DNA of 64,000 nt from Companilactobacillus farciminis KCTC 3681 = DSM 20184. Its GTDB lineage: Bacteria; Bacillota; Bacilli; Lactobacillales; Lactobacillaceae. The translations under genes were made by a program, and so were the position numbers. Positions within the stretch are counted from its first letter, which is position 1, and the number at the start of each line of letters is the position of its first letter. The stretch covers positions 806,001-870,000 of the forward strand of contig NZ_CP017702.1 of the NCBI RefSeq assembly GCF_002706745.1, in the 5' to 3' direction. This document shows, piece by piece, positions 27,584-35,756 of the stretch. The notes below the pieces were generated by a model that saw nothing but the letters and a program-made list of their open reading frames with translations, had not been told where the DNA came from and did not search any database.

Positions 27584-28708
27584 TTATTCAGTTGACTCCT
27601 GAACACGTTTTCTCATCAAAGAATCTTTGACTTTTGACCAAATAATGTGAAATACATACGCAGAAGCAAATGATAGTACCCAAGTCAATAAATAGCAAAC
27701 GATAATGGCTAGGATAGGATTGATATTAACCAAATTTTTACCACCTAAGCGCCAGATGATCTGTAGCCAAAAGACGTTAGACAAGTAAGCTCGGTAAGCA
27801 TAGGTTGCTAAAAAGTGAAATACTGGTAGGGCTTTGGAATTATCGTTGATGTGCTTGATAGCTAAAGTTGCAACTAAACCGATAATTAACAAAGCATATA
27901 GGGTCATCGAAGGTTTGTAATAAGGAGCATTAGCTAAGCTGACTGGATAGCCGAAATTAAAGAGTTCTTTGTTAGTCCAATAAAAGACAGCTATGAAGAG
28001 AATTACTAAAATAGGAAAAGACTTCTTCAAAAATGTTTCGAGTTTATCTCTAAACATCCAACTTAATACCCCAAAGATTCCGTAAATGACGAAGCTAATA
28101 AAGATTCGATCGAGTAAATACCAGCTTTGTTCGTGAGGTCCGTGGAAGACTTCTAAATCGTAAAATCCAATCCAAGCAGCAAAGAGAACGGTCGTGATAA
28201 TTAAAGTCCAAATTCCACGCTTAGAATTATTTCTTACAAAATGAGCTAGTAGCCAGAAAAATGGCATTAAAATAATGAATTGTAGCATCATCGTGTTATA
28301 CCACAAATGTGGTGCGGCATTACCATTGATAAAGTGCCAAATAAAAGAGCCAACATCGTGATACTGATTAACTTGTTGAACATTTGGCATGATTAGTAGG
28401 TAGGCTAAGGTCCACCAAATTGTGGGTACAAAAAGAGCAGACCATTGTTTTTTCAAATAGCCACCATAATTGGCCAAGGTATTTTGGTTAGTTGTTCTAG
28501 TCGTGGTATACAAGATACCAAAAATAAAGGCTGGAGCAGTGAACTTAACTAAGTTATAAATAATACCAATTGGCGTTTGATAGTTATAAGTTGGACTAGT
28601 TGCAAGAACTAGACTCAATACGGTCTGCATCATAACGGCAGTACAAGCGAAGACCTTCATGTAATCACCGATGTCGGCCGGGCTTGTAGTGTCTTTTTTT
28701 ATTTTCAT
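27584..28708 (-). CDS. Membrane acyltransferase (acyltransferase 3 / OafA-like family)
   Basis: Polytopic membrane protein of 374 residues with about ten helices, of the acyltransferase_3 type that O-acetylates sugars, peptidoglycan or teichoic polymers. The N-terminus ADIGDYMKVFACTAVMMQTVLSLV corresponds to the usual first helix; the conserved His of many members (RxxxxH) is not obvious, so activity is uncertain. ATG at 28708 chosen for its GAGGAG site with 9-base spacing. A good promoter lies at 28762-28790 and the 5' leader carries the same 20-bp motif as the mdc operon. Reverse strand, downstream of mdcR. Confidence 0.75.
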   Translation of the reverse strand: MKIKKDTTSPADIGDYMKVFACTAVMMQTVLSLVLATSPTYNYQTPIGIIYNLVKFTAPAFIFGILYTTTRTTNQNTLANYGGYLKKQWSALFVPTIWWTLAYLLIMPNVQQVNQYHDVGSFIWHFINGNAAPHLWYNTMMLQFIILMPFFWLLAHFVRNNSKRGIWTLIITTVLFAAWIGFYDLEVFHGPHEQSWYLLDRIFISFVIYGIFGVLSWMFRDKLETFLKKSFPILVILFIAVFYWTNKELFNFGYPVSLANAPYYKPSMTLYALLIIGLVATLAIKHINDNSKALPVFHFLATYAYRAYLSNVFWLQIIWRLGGKNLVNINPILAIIVCYLLTWVLSFASAYVFHIIWSKVKDSLMRKRVQESTE

Positions 28709-28730
28709 GTGAAACACTCCTCTTGTAAAT

Positions 28731-28750
28731 TTGTGAGATCAACAAAAGGA
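28731..28750 (+). repeat. 20-bp motif copy 1 (TTGTGAGATCAA-CAAAA type)
   Basis: Bases 28731-28750 match 18 of 20 bases of 29752-29771. This copy lies just downstream of the inferred start of the acyltransferase transcript (reverse strand). Core TTG-N6-CAA. Candidate operator shared with the malonate operon. Confidence 0.7.
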
Positions 28751-28761
28751 AACTTAAATTC

Positions 28762-28790
28762 AATATAAGCGCATTCATTCTAAAATGCAA
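28762..28790 (-). promoter_or_regulatory. Promoter of the acyltransferase gene
   Basis: Reverse strand TTGCAT (28790-28785), 17-bp spacer, TATATT (28767-28762). The -35 abuts the mdcR stop codon. Confidence 0.7.
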
Positions 28791-29666
28791 CTAAATTTTT
28801 AACTCGAAATTTTGGAAATCTAAGAAAATCATGATCAATTCATTACTAATTTCACGTTTGATACCATTGAGAACTCCATAGGGAGAACTGAGGTAAATAG
28901 TCCGCTGCAGTGGATCCGGAGCAAGTCTAGCAAGTTGAACTCGAGGTTGGATCGTTTGCCAAGTAACTGAAGGAATGAAACTCAAACCAATTCCTGCTTC
29001 AATCAATCCTCTGACAGTTGCTGGGTCGTCAGCTTCATACATGTAATCCAAAGCGATGTCGCGTTTGTTGAAATAGTTGTCGATCGTCAAACGTAAAGGA
29101 TTATTTTTCGATAAGCCGATTAGTTTTTCACCTTGTAAGTCTTTAGGGCGGATAAATTGTTTGCTGTAACCGTAGTTGATATTCCAGCCGACAAAGATTT
29201 CTTCCTTCAAGACTGGTACGTTGGTCAAACCTTCCAATGGTTTAGTCGTGACGATAAAGTCGAATTGTTTAAAATCTGTTTCCCTGACGTTATGTTGAGC
29301 AATGTTCAATCTGACGTTGGGGAATTTTTGTTTAAAAGTCGAGACGATGGCAGGGATGAAGGGGGAAGCCACTTCCATTAATAAAGAAATGGGATGTTCG
29401 ACCTTATCTGGACCGCCTTTAACGGCGTTGATACCACGGTCGAGTTCTTCTAGGCTGTCATTGACGTAACTGTAAAATAATTTTCCTGAACGATTGAGTT
29501 TTAACGTACGACCAGTCCGATCGAACAATTTAGTATTTAGTTCTTCTTCTAATTGCTTGATCATCTTGCTAACAGCTGGTTGAGAAACGTACAAGATGTT
29601 GGAAGCCTTGGTAATACTCTCTTGATTGGCAACGACGACGAAGTATTTGAGTTGATTGATATTCAA
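28791..29666 (-). CDS. mdcR: LysR-family regulator of malonate decarboxylase genes
   Basis: LysR-type activator/repressor of about 291 residues: N-terminal winged helix (QLKYFVVVANQESITKASNILYVSQPAVSKMIKQLEEEL) described by its ends, and a C-terminal effector-binding domain. Divergent from mdcH, as mdcR is in other malonate clusters, so malonate or malonyl-CoA is the likely signal (inference). Start: the longest frame begins with GTG at 29675, but AAGAGG ends at that codon; TTG at 29666 has the usual 8-base spacing and gives the typical start M-NINQLKYF. Confidence 0.85.
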   Translation of the reverse strand: MNINQLKYFVVVANQESITKASNILYVSQPAVSKMIKQLEEELNTKLFDRTGRTLKLNRSGKLFYSYVNDSLEELDRGINAVKGGPDKVEHPISLLMEVASPFIPAIVSTFKQKFPNVRLNIAQHNVRETDFKQFDFIVTTKPLEGLTNVPVLKEEIFVGWNINYGYSKQFIRPKDLQGEKLIGLSKNNPLRLTIDNYFNKRDIALDYMYEADDPATVRGLIEAGIGLSFIPSVTWQTIQPRVQLARLAPDPLQRTIYLSSPYGVLNGIKREISNELIMIFLDFQNFELKI

Positions 29667-29683
29667 AATTGACACCTCTTATA

Positions 29684-29697
29684 TAACCAAATGGTTA
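29684..29697. promoter_or_regulatory. Inverted repeat in the mdcR-mdcH intergenic region
   Basis: TAACCA-AA-TGGTTA, perfect 6-bp arms, close to the T-N11-A dyad form of LysR sites. It lies in the mdcR leader, consistent with autoregulation. Confidence 0.5.
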
Positions 29698-29718
29698 AGT
29701 ATTATGCTTTTTCTATAT

Positions 29719-29747
29719 TATACATGTTAAGAATCATTTCATATACT
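29719..29747 (+). promoter_or_regulatory. Probable promoter of the mdc operon
   Basis: TATACA (29719-29724), 17-bp spacer, TATACT (29742-29747). The -35 is weak, as expected for a LysR-activated promoter. The 20-bp motif begins five bases after the -10. Confidence 0.55.
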
Positions 29748-29751
29748 GAAC

Positions 29752-29771
29752 TTGTGAGATCAATAAAAAGA
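29752..29771 (+). repeat. 20-bp motif copy 2 at the mdc transcription start
   Basis: TTGTGAGATCAA followed by TAAAAAGA; 18/20 identical to 28731-28750, same strand orientation, so the two copies flank mdcR as direct repeats about 1.02 kb apart. Confidence 0.7.
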
Positions 29772-29791
29772 ATTTGATGGAGGTGGATACT

Positions 29792-30700
29792 ATTTCGGTG
29801 TTATGGATTTTTCCTGGCCAAGGTGGTCAGAAAAGCGGAATGTTAAAAGACGTACCAAAGTCGATGCTTGAAAAAGTGAAGGATTTGACAGGCGTTGAAT
29901 TGACCGATGATGAACAAGCTTACCAAGATTCGATTCAAATTCAATTAGGAATTTTGATTTTGCAATTGTTCAATATTAGGCAATTAAAGAAAATCAATCA
30001 AACTCCAGACGTAGTGGCAGGACACTCGCTAGGTATTTTTGCGGCGGCAGTTGCTAGTGGCGTTATCAGTGAAGACGATGCCATCAAGATTGTTTATATT
30101 CGTTCGCAAAAGATGCAAGAGTCTTATCCAACCGGTTATGGAATGGGAGCAATCGTCGGTTTGACTAGAAAAGAAGTTAATAATTTGGTCGACCAAGTTA
30201 ATAACGAAGATCAACCTGTCTTTACTTCTAATCAGAATTCTGAATTGCAGACGGTTGTTTCTGGTTCAATCAAAGGAATCAAACAAGTATTGTCTTTAGC
30301 AAAAAACAACAATGCTCAAAAAACGGTTCTCTTGAAAGTTCCCGTCCCATCGCATTCACCTCTGATGCAATCTGTTGCTGATGTCTTGGAAAAAGAGTTG
30401 GCAGATGTTTCTTTGAACGATCCCCAATGCACCTACTTGGCAAATTACAACGGTCATGCGATCAGAAAAGTTGATGGTGTCAAATACGACATGATCAATA
30501 ATCTAGTTCATCCCGTTTATTGGGACACAATGATGGATGTTGCCAAGGAATTAGGCGTTGATACAGCTTTAGAAATAAAACCAGGACAAACTTTTACGAA
30601 ATTAGTTAAAAGCAAGTTCCCAGATTTTCGAACTATCACCATGAACAATATGAATCTTGATGATATTCAATTTTTGTTAGAGAAATGGAAAAGAGGATAA
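29792..30700 (+). CDS. mdcH: Malonate decarboxylase malonyl-CoA transacylase subunit (epsilon)
   Basis: Loads malonyl from malonyl-CoA onto the malonate decarboxylase carrier protein to start the cycle. FabD-like fold: LWIFPGQGGQ at the N-terminus, nucleophile elbow GHSLG near residue 78, and VPSHSPLMQ with the catalytic His. About 302 residues. Start choice: GGAGG at 29779-29783 is followed after exactly 8 bases by ATT at 29792, giving MSVLWIFPGQG; the in-frame TTG (29774) and ATG (29777) overlap or precede the ribosome site and GTG (29798) is too far. A rare ATT start is therefore likely. First gene of the operon, 3 bases before mdcA. Confidence 0.88.
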   Translation: MSVLWIFPGQGGQKSGMLKDVPKSMLEKVKDLTGVELTDDEQAYQDSIQIQLGILILQLFNIRQLKKINQTPDVVAGHSLGIFAAAVASGVISEDDAIKIVYIRSQKMQESYPTGYGMGAIVGLTRKEVNNLVDQVNNEDQPVFTSNQNSELQTVVSGSIKGIKQVLSLAKNNNAQKTVLLKVPVPSHSPLMQSVADVLEKELADVSLNDPQCTYLANYNGHAIRKVDGVKYDMINNLVHPVYWDTMMDVAKELGVDTALEIKPGQTFTKLVKSKFPDFRTITMNNMNLDDIQFLLEKWKRG

Positions 30701-30703
30701 TTG

Positions 30704-32344
30704 ATGGCTAAAAGAAGTTGGACTCAAAATCGTGATGCCAAAGCTGCCAAATTAGACAGTATCGCATCAATGCTCGATGGCAAATTTGTTAAAACTCAAA
30801 ATGCTAAAGAATTATTAGAAAGTGTTATTAAACCAGGCGATAAAGTCGTTTTGGAAGGGGATAACCAAAAACAAGCTAGTTTCTTGTCAAAGGTATTAGC
30901 TTCAGTTGACCCCGAGAAAGTTCACGACTTACACATGATCATGTCCAGTGTGTCACGTCCAGAACATTTGGATATTTTTGAAACAGGTATCGCTAAAAAA
31001 TTAGATTTCTCATTTGCGGGACCTCAAAGTACGAGAATTTCTCAAATGATTGCTGACGGAACAATGGAAGTTGGCGATATTCACACTTATCTTGAATTGT
31101 ACGCTCGACTATACGTTGACTTGATTCCAAATGTTGTTTTGGTAGCTGCTGATAAAGTAGACCGCAACGGTAATCTTTACACAGGTGCAAATACCGAAGA
31201 AACACCAGCTATCGTTGAAGCTGCAGCCTTTAAAGACGGTATCGTAATCGTTCAAGCTAACGAAGTCGTTGATAAAGTTCCTCGTGTTGACATCCCTGGT
31301 GACTGGGTCGATATCGTTGTTCCAGCTGATGAACCTTATCAATTGGAACCACTATTTACACGTGACCCTCAAAATGTTACTGAACTACAAATTTTAATGG
31401 GTATGATGGCTATTCGTGGTATTTATGAAAAACACAACGTTCAAACAGTTAACCACGGTGTTGGTTTCAATACTGCCGCTATCGAATTGTTGCTACCTAC
31501 ATACGGTGAACAACTTGGATTAAAAGGCAAGATTGTACCTAACTGGGAAGTTAACCCTACACCTACTTTGATTCCTGCTATTGAAAGTGGTTGGGTCAAA
31601 ACTATCCACAGTTTCGGTGGAGAAGTCGGAATGGAAAATTACATTGCTCATCGTCCTGACATTTTCTTCGTTGGTAAAGATGGAACAATGCGTTCAAACC
31701 GTGCCTTTGGTCAAATGGCCGGTCAATACGCTTTGGATATGTTTGTTGGTTCAACACTTCAAATCGACAAATACGGTAACTCTTCAACTGTTACTAACGG
31801 TCGTTTATCTGGATTCGGTGGTGCTCCTAATATGGGTAGTAATCCACACGGACGTCGTCACTCAACACCAGCTTGGCAAAGTCTTCGTCCCGATGATGAT
31901 CCATTGGGCAAAGGTCAAAAATTAGTCGTTCAAATGGTTGAAACTTTCGGTTCAAATAAGAAACCTGTCTTTGTTGACCACTTGGATGCTGAAGAAGTTC
32001 AAAAAGAAGCTAAATTAGCTAATGTTCCAATTATGATTTATAGCGAAGATACAACTCATATCGTGACTGAAGAAGGTATCGCTTATCTTTACAAGACTGA
32101 TAGTATGGCCGAAAGACAAGCTGCTATTGAAGCTATCGCCGGTGTTACACCAGTTGGTTTGAGAAGCAATCCTAAACAATTAGCTGACTTACGTCGTCGT
32201 GGTATCGTAGCTCTTCCTGAAGATCTAGGAGTTCACCGTGGCGAAGCAAAGAGATCACTTCTTGCAGCTCAAAACATGGACGACTTAGTTAAATGGTCTG
32301 ATGGACTTTACAATCCACCCGCAAAATTCAGAAGTTGGTCATAA
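30704..32344 (+). CDS. mdcA: Malonate decarboxylase alpha subunit (acetyl-S-ACP:malonate ACP transferase)
   Basis: CoA-transferase-like subunit that swaps the acetyl group on the carrier thiol for malonate, releasing acetate. About 546 residues; MAKRSWTQNRDAKAAKLDSI start and repeated Gly-rich segments (ESGWVKTIHSFGGEVGMENY, YGNSSTVTNGRLSGFGGAPNMGSNP) are characteristic of MdcA. The ATG at 30704 has AGAGGA seven bases upstream; the TTG at 30701 is less suited. Part of the mdcH-A-B-C-DE-G transcript with gaps of only a few bases. Confidence 0.95.
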   Translation: MAKRSWTQNRDAKAAKLDSIASMLDGKFVKTQNAKELLESVIKPGDKVVLEGDNQKQASFLSKVLASVDPEKVHDLHMIMSSVSRPEHLDIFETGIAKKLDFSFAGPQSTRISQMIADGTMEVGDIHTYLELYARLYVDLIPNVVLVAADKVDRNGNLYTGANTEETPAIVEAAAFKDGIVIVQANEVVDKVPRVDIPGDWVDIVVPADEPYQLEPLFTRDPQNVTELQILMGMMAIRGIYEKHNVQTVNHGVGFNTAAIELLLPTYGEQLGLKGKIVPNWEVNPTPTLIPAIESGWVKTIHSFGGEVGMENYIAHRPDIFFVGKDGTMRSNRAFGQMAGQYALDMFVGSTLQIDKYGNSSTVTNGRLSGFGGAPNMGSNPHGRRHSTPAWQSLRPDDDPLGKGQKLVVQMVETFGSNKKPVFVDHLDAEEVQKEAKLANVPIMIYSEDTTHIVTEEGIAYLYKTDSMAERQAAIEAIAGVTPVGLRSNPKQLADLRRRGIVALPEDLGVHRGEAKRSLLAAQNMDDLVKWSDGLYNPPAKFRSWS

Positions 32345-32347
32345 TTA

Positions 32348-33139
32348 ATGATTGAAACTAAATTTTTACAGTTAGCACAACAAGCAGTAGTAGCACTGAA
32401 ATGGGAAGTTAGTTTTTCGCCTAAGCCTGGATTAGTAGATGCTGAATCAAATGGTTCACACACTGATATGGATATTGAATTATTTTATAAATCAGCTGAC
32501 AGTTTGCTAGAAAGTTTCTCAGAAATTGCTGAAAAGTCATATCGACAACCAATCGACTTATCGTTGCGTGAAGAAATTGGTAGAATCGGTCGGATTGCTG
32601 AAAAAGATATGTTTCAAGCAACTAACGGTGTCAATACGCATAAAGGGGCTATTTGGAGTATGGGATTGTTGATCAGTGCTATCAGTAGCCAACAGACTAA
32701 TGATTTAGCAACAATCTTGTTAACGGCTAAAGATTTGTCACGTTTGCCTGATAAAAATGTCATCCCTAAAAAGACTCATGGTGCGGTTACGAAGCAAAAA
32801 TATGCTTTGTCTGGTGCTAAAGGGGAAGCTCAAAATGGTTTTCCTAATTTAGCCAAAGCCTTAGCTTTTAAGCCACAGTTGGATGATTTTGATACGTGGA
32901 TGCGACGTTTACTCGTTTTGTACAGCAATGTTGATGATACTAATATTGTCTATCGCAGCAATTTAAAGGTTTTACGTGATTTTCAGAATCTCTCAGCTCA
33001 AATAGTAGTTGATCCTAGAAATATCTTAAATAATCCACAGTTTGAAAAATTAAATGACTTTACTCAAGAGCACAATATTTCACCCGGTGGCTGTGCTGAC
33101 TTGTTTGCTGCAAGTTACTTTTTAAAACATTTGAAGTAG
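32348..33139 (+). CDS. mdcB: Triphosphoribosyl-dephospho-CoA synthase (MdcB/CitG family)
   Basis: Makes 2'-(5''-triphosphoribosyl)-3'-dephospho-CoA, the prosthetic-group precursor for the carrier protein, from ATP and dephospho-CoA. 263 residues. CitG/MdcB motifs: EVSFSPKPGLVDAESNGSHTDMD at the N-terminus, GVNTHKGAIWSMGLL near residue 98, and SPGGCADLFAASYFL at the C-terminus. Located three bases after mdcA and before mdcC. Confidence 0.94.
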   Translation: MIETKFLQLAQQAVVALKWEVSFSPKPGLVDAESNGSHTDMDIELFYKSADSLLESFSEIAEKSYRQPIDLSLREEIGRIGRIAEKDMFQATNGVNTHKGAIWSMGLLISAISSQQTNDLATILLTAKDLSRLPDKNVIPKKTHGAVTKQKYALSGAKGEAQNGFPNLAKALAFKPQLDDFDTWMRRLLVLYSNVDDTNIVYRSNLKVLRDFQNLSAQIVVDPRNILNNPQFEKLNDFTQEHNISPGGCADLFAASYFLKHLK

Positions 33140-33153
33140 AAATGGAGATAAAT

Positions 33154-33450
33154 ATGGAAAAATTACATTTTAACTTCGATACCAAAGATGCCATTTCCAA
33201 ACCCGTACACGTTGGGGTAGTTGCATCTGGTGACCTTGAAGTTATTTTCAGACCCACAGATAAAGAAACAGAAGTTAATATCGTAACTGGTAGTGACGGC
33301 TTTAAAGAAGTTTGGGGAAATGTTTTGAAACGTTTCTTCGACAGATATCCAATCCAAGCTAATATCGAGATCAACGACTTTGGTTCCACACCAGGTGTAG
33401 TTAATCTTCGTTTAACTCAAGCATTGGAGGAACTAAAAGATGAAAAATAG
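33154..33450 (+). CDS. mdcC: Malonate decarboxylase acyl carrier protein (delta subunit)
   Basis: Small carrier protein of 98 residues that carries acetyl and malonyl on a phosphoribosyl-dephospho-CoA arm. From the ATG at 33154 the Ser of VVASGDLEV is residue 25, the position known to be modified in the Klebsiella protein, which supports this start over the ATG at 33142; GGAGA at 33144-33148 sits inside the longer frame. RYPIQANIEINDFGSTPGVVNLRL is typical of the MdcC C-terminal half. Overlaps mdcDE by 11 bases. Confidence 0.93.
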   Translation: MEKLHFNFDTKDAISKPVHVGVVASGDLEVIFRPTDKETEVNIVTGSDGFKEVWGNVLKRFFDRYPIQANIEINDFGSTPGVVNLRLTQALEELKDEK

Positions 33451-35104
33451 TTTTGTTGAATTACATGCGCGTGAACGTGCCCTTTCATTATTAGATGCAA
33501 ATACTGCTAGAGAAATCGTTGGACCTCTTGACGATATGATCTCGCCACATCTTGAACCTCAAGACATCGTTCCTGAAAGTGATGATGGAATCGTCTTGAT
33601 GCGTGGAAAAATTGAAGGCAAGCAAGTTTTAGTAGTTTCAATCGAAGGTAAATTTCAAGGTGGCGGTATCGGAGAGGTCAGTGGTGCCAAAATCGTCGCA
33701 GCCTTAGAAAAAGTCCTTGAAGAAAACAAGAATGGCAACACGATTTACCCAATCATTGTTTTGGATACCGGTGGTGTTCGTTTGCAAGAAGCTAACTACG
33801 GTTTGTTATCAATTTCAGAGATTCAAAACGTCGTTATTGCTTTGAAGAAGTTTGTGCCAGTTATCGGCTTAGTGCCTGGTCGCGTGGGATCATTCGGTGG
33901 TATGTCAATTACTGCATCAATTCTTTCTTATTTAATTGCTACAAACAAAGCCAGAATTGCTTTGAATGGTCCAGAAGTTATCGAACAAGAAGCTGGTGTT
34001 CGTGAATTTGATTCCAGTGATAAAGATTTGATCTGGGATACTTTGGGAACTAAACAACGCCAAGCTACTGACTTGGTTGATGAAGTAGTTGACGATACCG
34101 TAGATAGTATCAAGGCTGCTATTGTCAATGAAATCAAGACTAAGAAGGATGCTCATAGAACTGAAAATGTTGACTTCTACTTGAGTCTATTGGACAAATT
34201 GGATTTGAGTAAGAAATTGGATATCGATTCTTATAACAAATTGTTCAAATCAGTTGTTGCTACTAAACATACGATTCCTGAAGCTGTTGTTGGTGAAAAG
34301 GAAGGTACAAAGAGCCGCGGTCGCTTGTGGTTTGAAAAGTTAACTGGTATTAAGAATGCTACTAGTCCAGTCTCAACTGTTTTGCACGCTCAAAAAGATG
34401 GTAAAGAGTTTATCGCCATTGTTCCAGATGCAGACAATAAATTCCCACGTGTTCGTGAAGGAGAAGTTGGTCTTCAAGAAGGATTTGCTGTAGCAAGTAT
34501 CGTTAATCAAATCGTAGCTGAAGACAAAGATAAGGATGTTAAACGTCCTATTGTTCTAGTTGTCGATGTTCCTAGTCAAGCTTATGGTTATCAAGAAGAA
34601 TTGATTGGTATTCACGTGGCTCTTGGTTCAAGTGCTGCCGCATACGCTAAAGCTAGACAAAACGGTCATCCAGTAATCGACTTTATTCCTGGAGATGCTG
34701 TTTCTGGTGGATTCTTGGCACATGGTTTGCAATCTAATAGAATGATTGCCTTAGATGATGATTCAATCACTATTCAAGCAATGTCAAAGGCTAGTGCTGC
34801 TCGTATTACTCAAAGAACAATTGCTGAATTGGAAGAAGCTACTAAGCATGTTCCAGCTATGGCTTACGATATCGATAACTATGAAAAACTCGGTGCTTTG
34901 TACAAATTAGTCAAAGGTATCGGTTCATGGGAAGCAACCGACGAAAATGTTGATAAAATCAAAGAATTGATCAATCAAGCTATCGATAGTTTAGACGGCG
35001 ACACAAGTTTGCACTTCCGTTATCAAACAGAAATTGCCAAAGCTAGTGGCCGTAAATCAACTCTTCAAGTTAGAAAACTAGTGGATGAAGAATGGTCAAA
35101 GTAG
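33440..35104 (+). CDS. Fused malonate decarboxylase beta-gamma subunit (MdcD-MdcE)
   Basis: Carboxyltransferase-like decarboxylase that releases CO2 from malonyl-S-carrier to regenerate acetyl-S-carrier. In the Klebsiella and Pseudomonas systems MdcD and MdcE are separate chains; here one 554-residue frame holds both. MdcD part about residues 1-245 (VLDTGGVRLQEANYGLL, VPGRVGSFGGMSITAS, NGPEVIEQEAGVREFD); MdcE part from about residue 290 (GRLWFEKLTGI, PSQAYGYQEELIGIHVALG, FIPGDAVSGGFLAHGLQSNRM). No frameshift or stop separates them. The ribosome site GGAGGAACT lies in mdcC. Overlaps mdcG by 13 bases. Confidence 0.93.
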   Translation: MKNSFVELHARERALSLLDANTAREIVGPLDDMISPHLEPQDIVPESDDGIVLMRGKIEGKQVLVVSIEGKFQGGGIGEVSGAKIVAALEKVLEENKNGNTIYPIIVLDTGGVRLQEANYGLLSISEIQNVVIALKKFVPVIGLVPGRVGSFGGMSITASILSYLIATNKARIALNGPEVIEQEAGVREFDSSDKDLIWDTLGTKQRQATDLVDEVVDDTVDSIKAAIVNEIKTKKDAHRTENVDFYLSLLDKLDLSKKLDIDSYNKLFKSVVATKHTIPEAVVGEKEGTKSRGRLWFEKLTGIKNATSPVSTVLHAQKDGKEFIAIVPDADNKFPRVREGEVGLQEGFAVASIVNQIVAEDKDKDVKRPIVLVVDVPSQAYGYQEELIGIHVALGSSAAAYAKARQNGHPVIDFIPGDAVSGGFLAHGLQSNRMIALDDDSITIQAMSKASAARITQRTIAELEEATKHVPAMAYDIDNYEKLGALYKLVKGIGSWEATDENVDKIKELINQAIDSLDGDTSLHFRYQTEIAKASGRKSTLQVRKLVDEEWSK

Positions 35105-35712
35105 AACCGCATGATTTATTAAAAATCTCTTCAATTAATGATCTGATTACTGATGGATTGCCACAGTGGGCTGAGGATATTTTTCCCGATTCACTGACGG
35201 TCGTAGTTCGTCGTAGTGAAATAATTAATGGTAAAATTCCTGTCGGTATTAGGGGAATAAAAAGAGAACAGCGTTTTGCAGCTTTTGTCTTAGATTCAGA
35301 TGTTAAAGAGGTCATTACACCGTATCAATTAGTTTCTGAAAAGTCTTGGCAAAATGTTTCTGATGAGCGCAAAAAATTACCTGCAATCAAGGCTTTACCA
35401 GCAGTGGCAAAAATCTTGCAAGAATACAAATGGGGAATCAGTGGTAGCGTTGGTTTCGAATTGGCAACAGGGACTAATTCAGCCAAAATGACCAGTGATT
35501 TGGATTTAGTTTGGAAGCCGGATACTTCAATTAGTCGTGAGGGCGCTAAGAATTTGTTAGCAAAATTGAATCAATTCGGAGTTCATGCTGATCTACAAGT
35601 TATCCAAGGCAGTAATGGTTTTTCATTAGAAGAATACAGTCAGTCAAAATCTACTATAATGATGAAGACGTTGTCTGATCCAATTTTAGTGAAAGATCCT
35701 TGGAAAAAATAA
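35092..35712 (+). CDS. mdcG: Malonate decarboxylase holo-ACP synthase (phosphoribosyl-dephospho-CoA transferase)
   Basis: Attaches the prosthetic group made by MdcB to Ser25 of MdcC. 206 residues with the nucleotidyltransferase motif GSVGFELATG followed by TSDLDLVWKP (two metal-binding Asp), typical of MdcG/CitX-like transferases. Starts inside mdcDE, so translation is probably coupled. It is the last gene of the operon: an intrinsic terminator begins at its stop codon. Confidence 0.93.
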   Translation: MVKVEPHDLLKISSINDLITDGLPQWAEDIFPDSLTVVVRRSEIINGKIPVGIRGIKREQRFAAFVLDSDVKEVITPYQLVSEKSWQNVSDERKKLPAIKALPAVAKILQEYKWGISGSVGFELATGTNSAKMTSDLDLVWKPDTSISREGAKNLLAKLNQFGVHADLQVIQGSNGFSLEEYSQSKSTIMMKTLSDPILVKDPWKK

Positions 35713-35713
35713 A

Positions 35714-35744
35714 AAAGATAGGCCGTCGTGGTCTATCTTTTTTT
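35714..35744 (+). terminator. Intrinsic terminator of the mdc operon
   Basis: AAAGATAGGCC (35714-35724) pairs with GGTCTATCTTT (35730-35740) over GTCGT, then T-run to 35744. The hairpin overlaps an open frame of the next gene upstream of its true start, which argues against any start before 35757. Confidence 0.9.
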
Positions 35745-35756
35745 GAGGAGAGAACT

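Noticed and set aside
31581..31925. Forward frame of 114 residues inside mdcA
   Set aside because: Shifted frame within the conserved MdcA coding sequence with no ribosome site.
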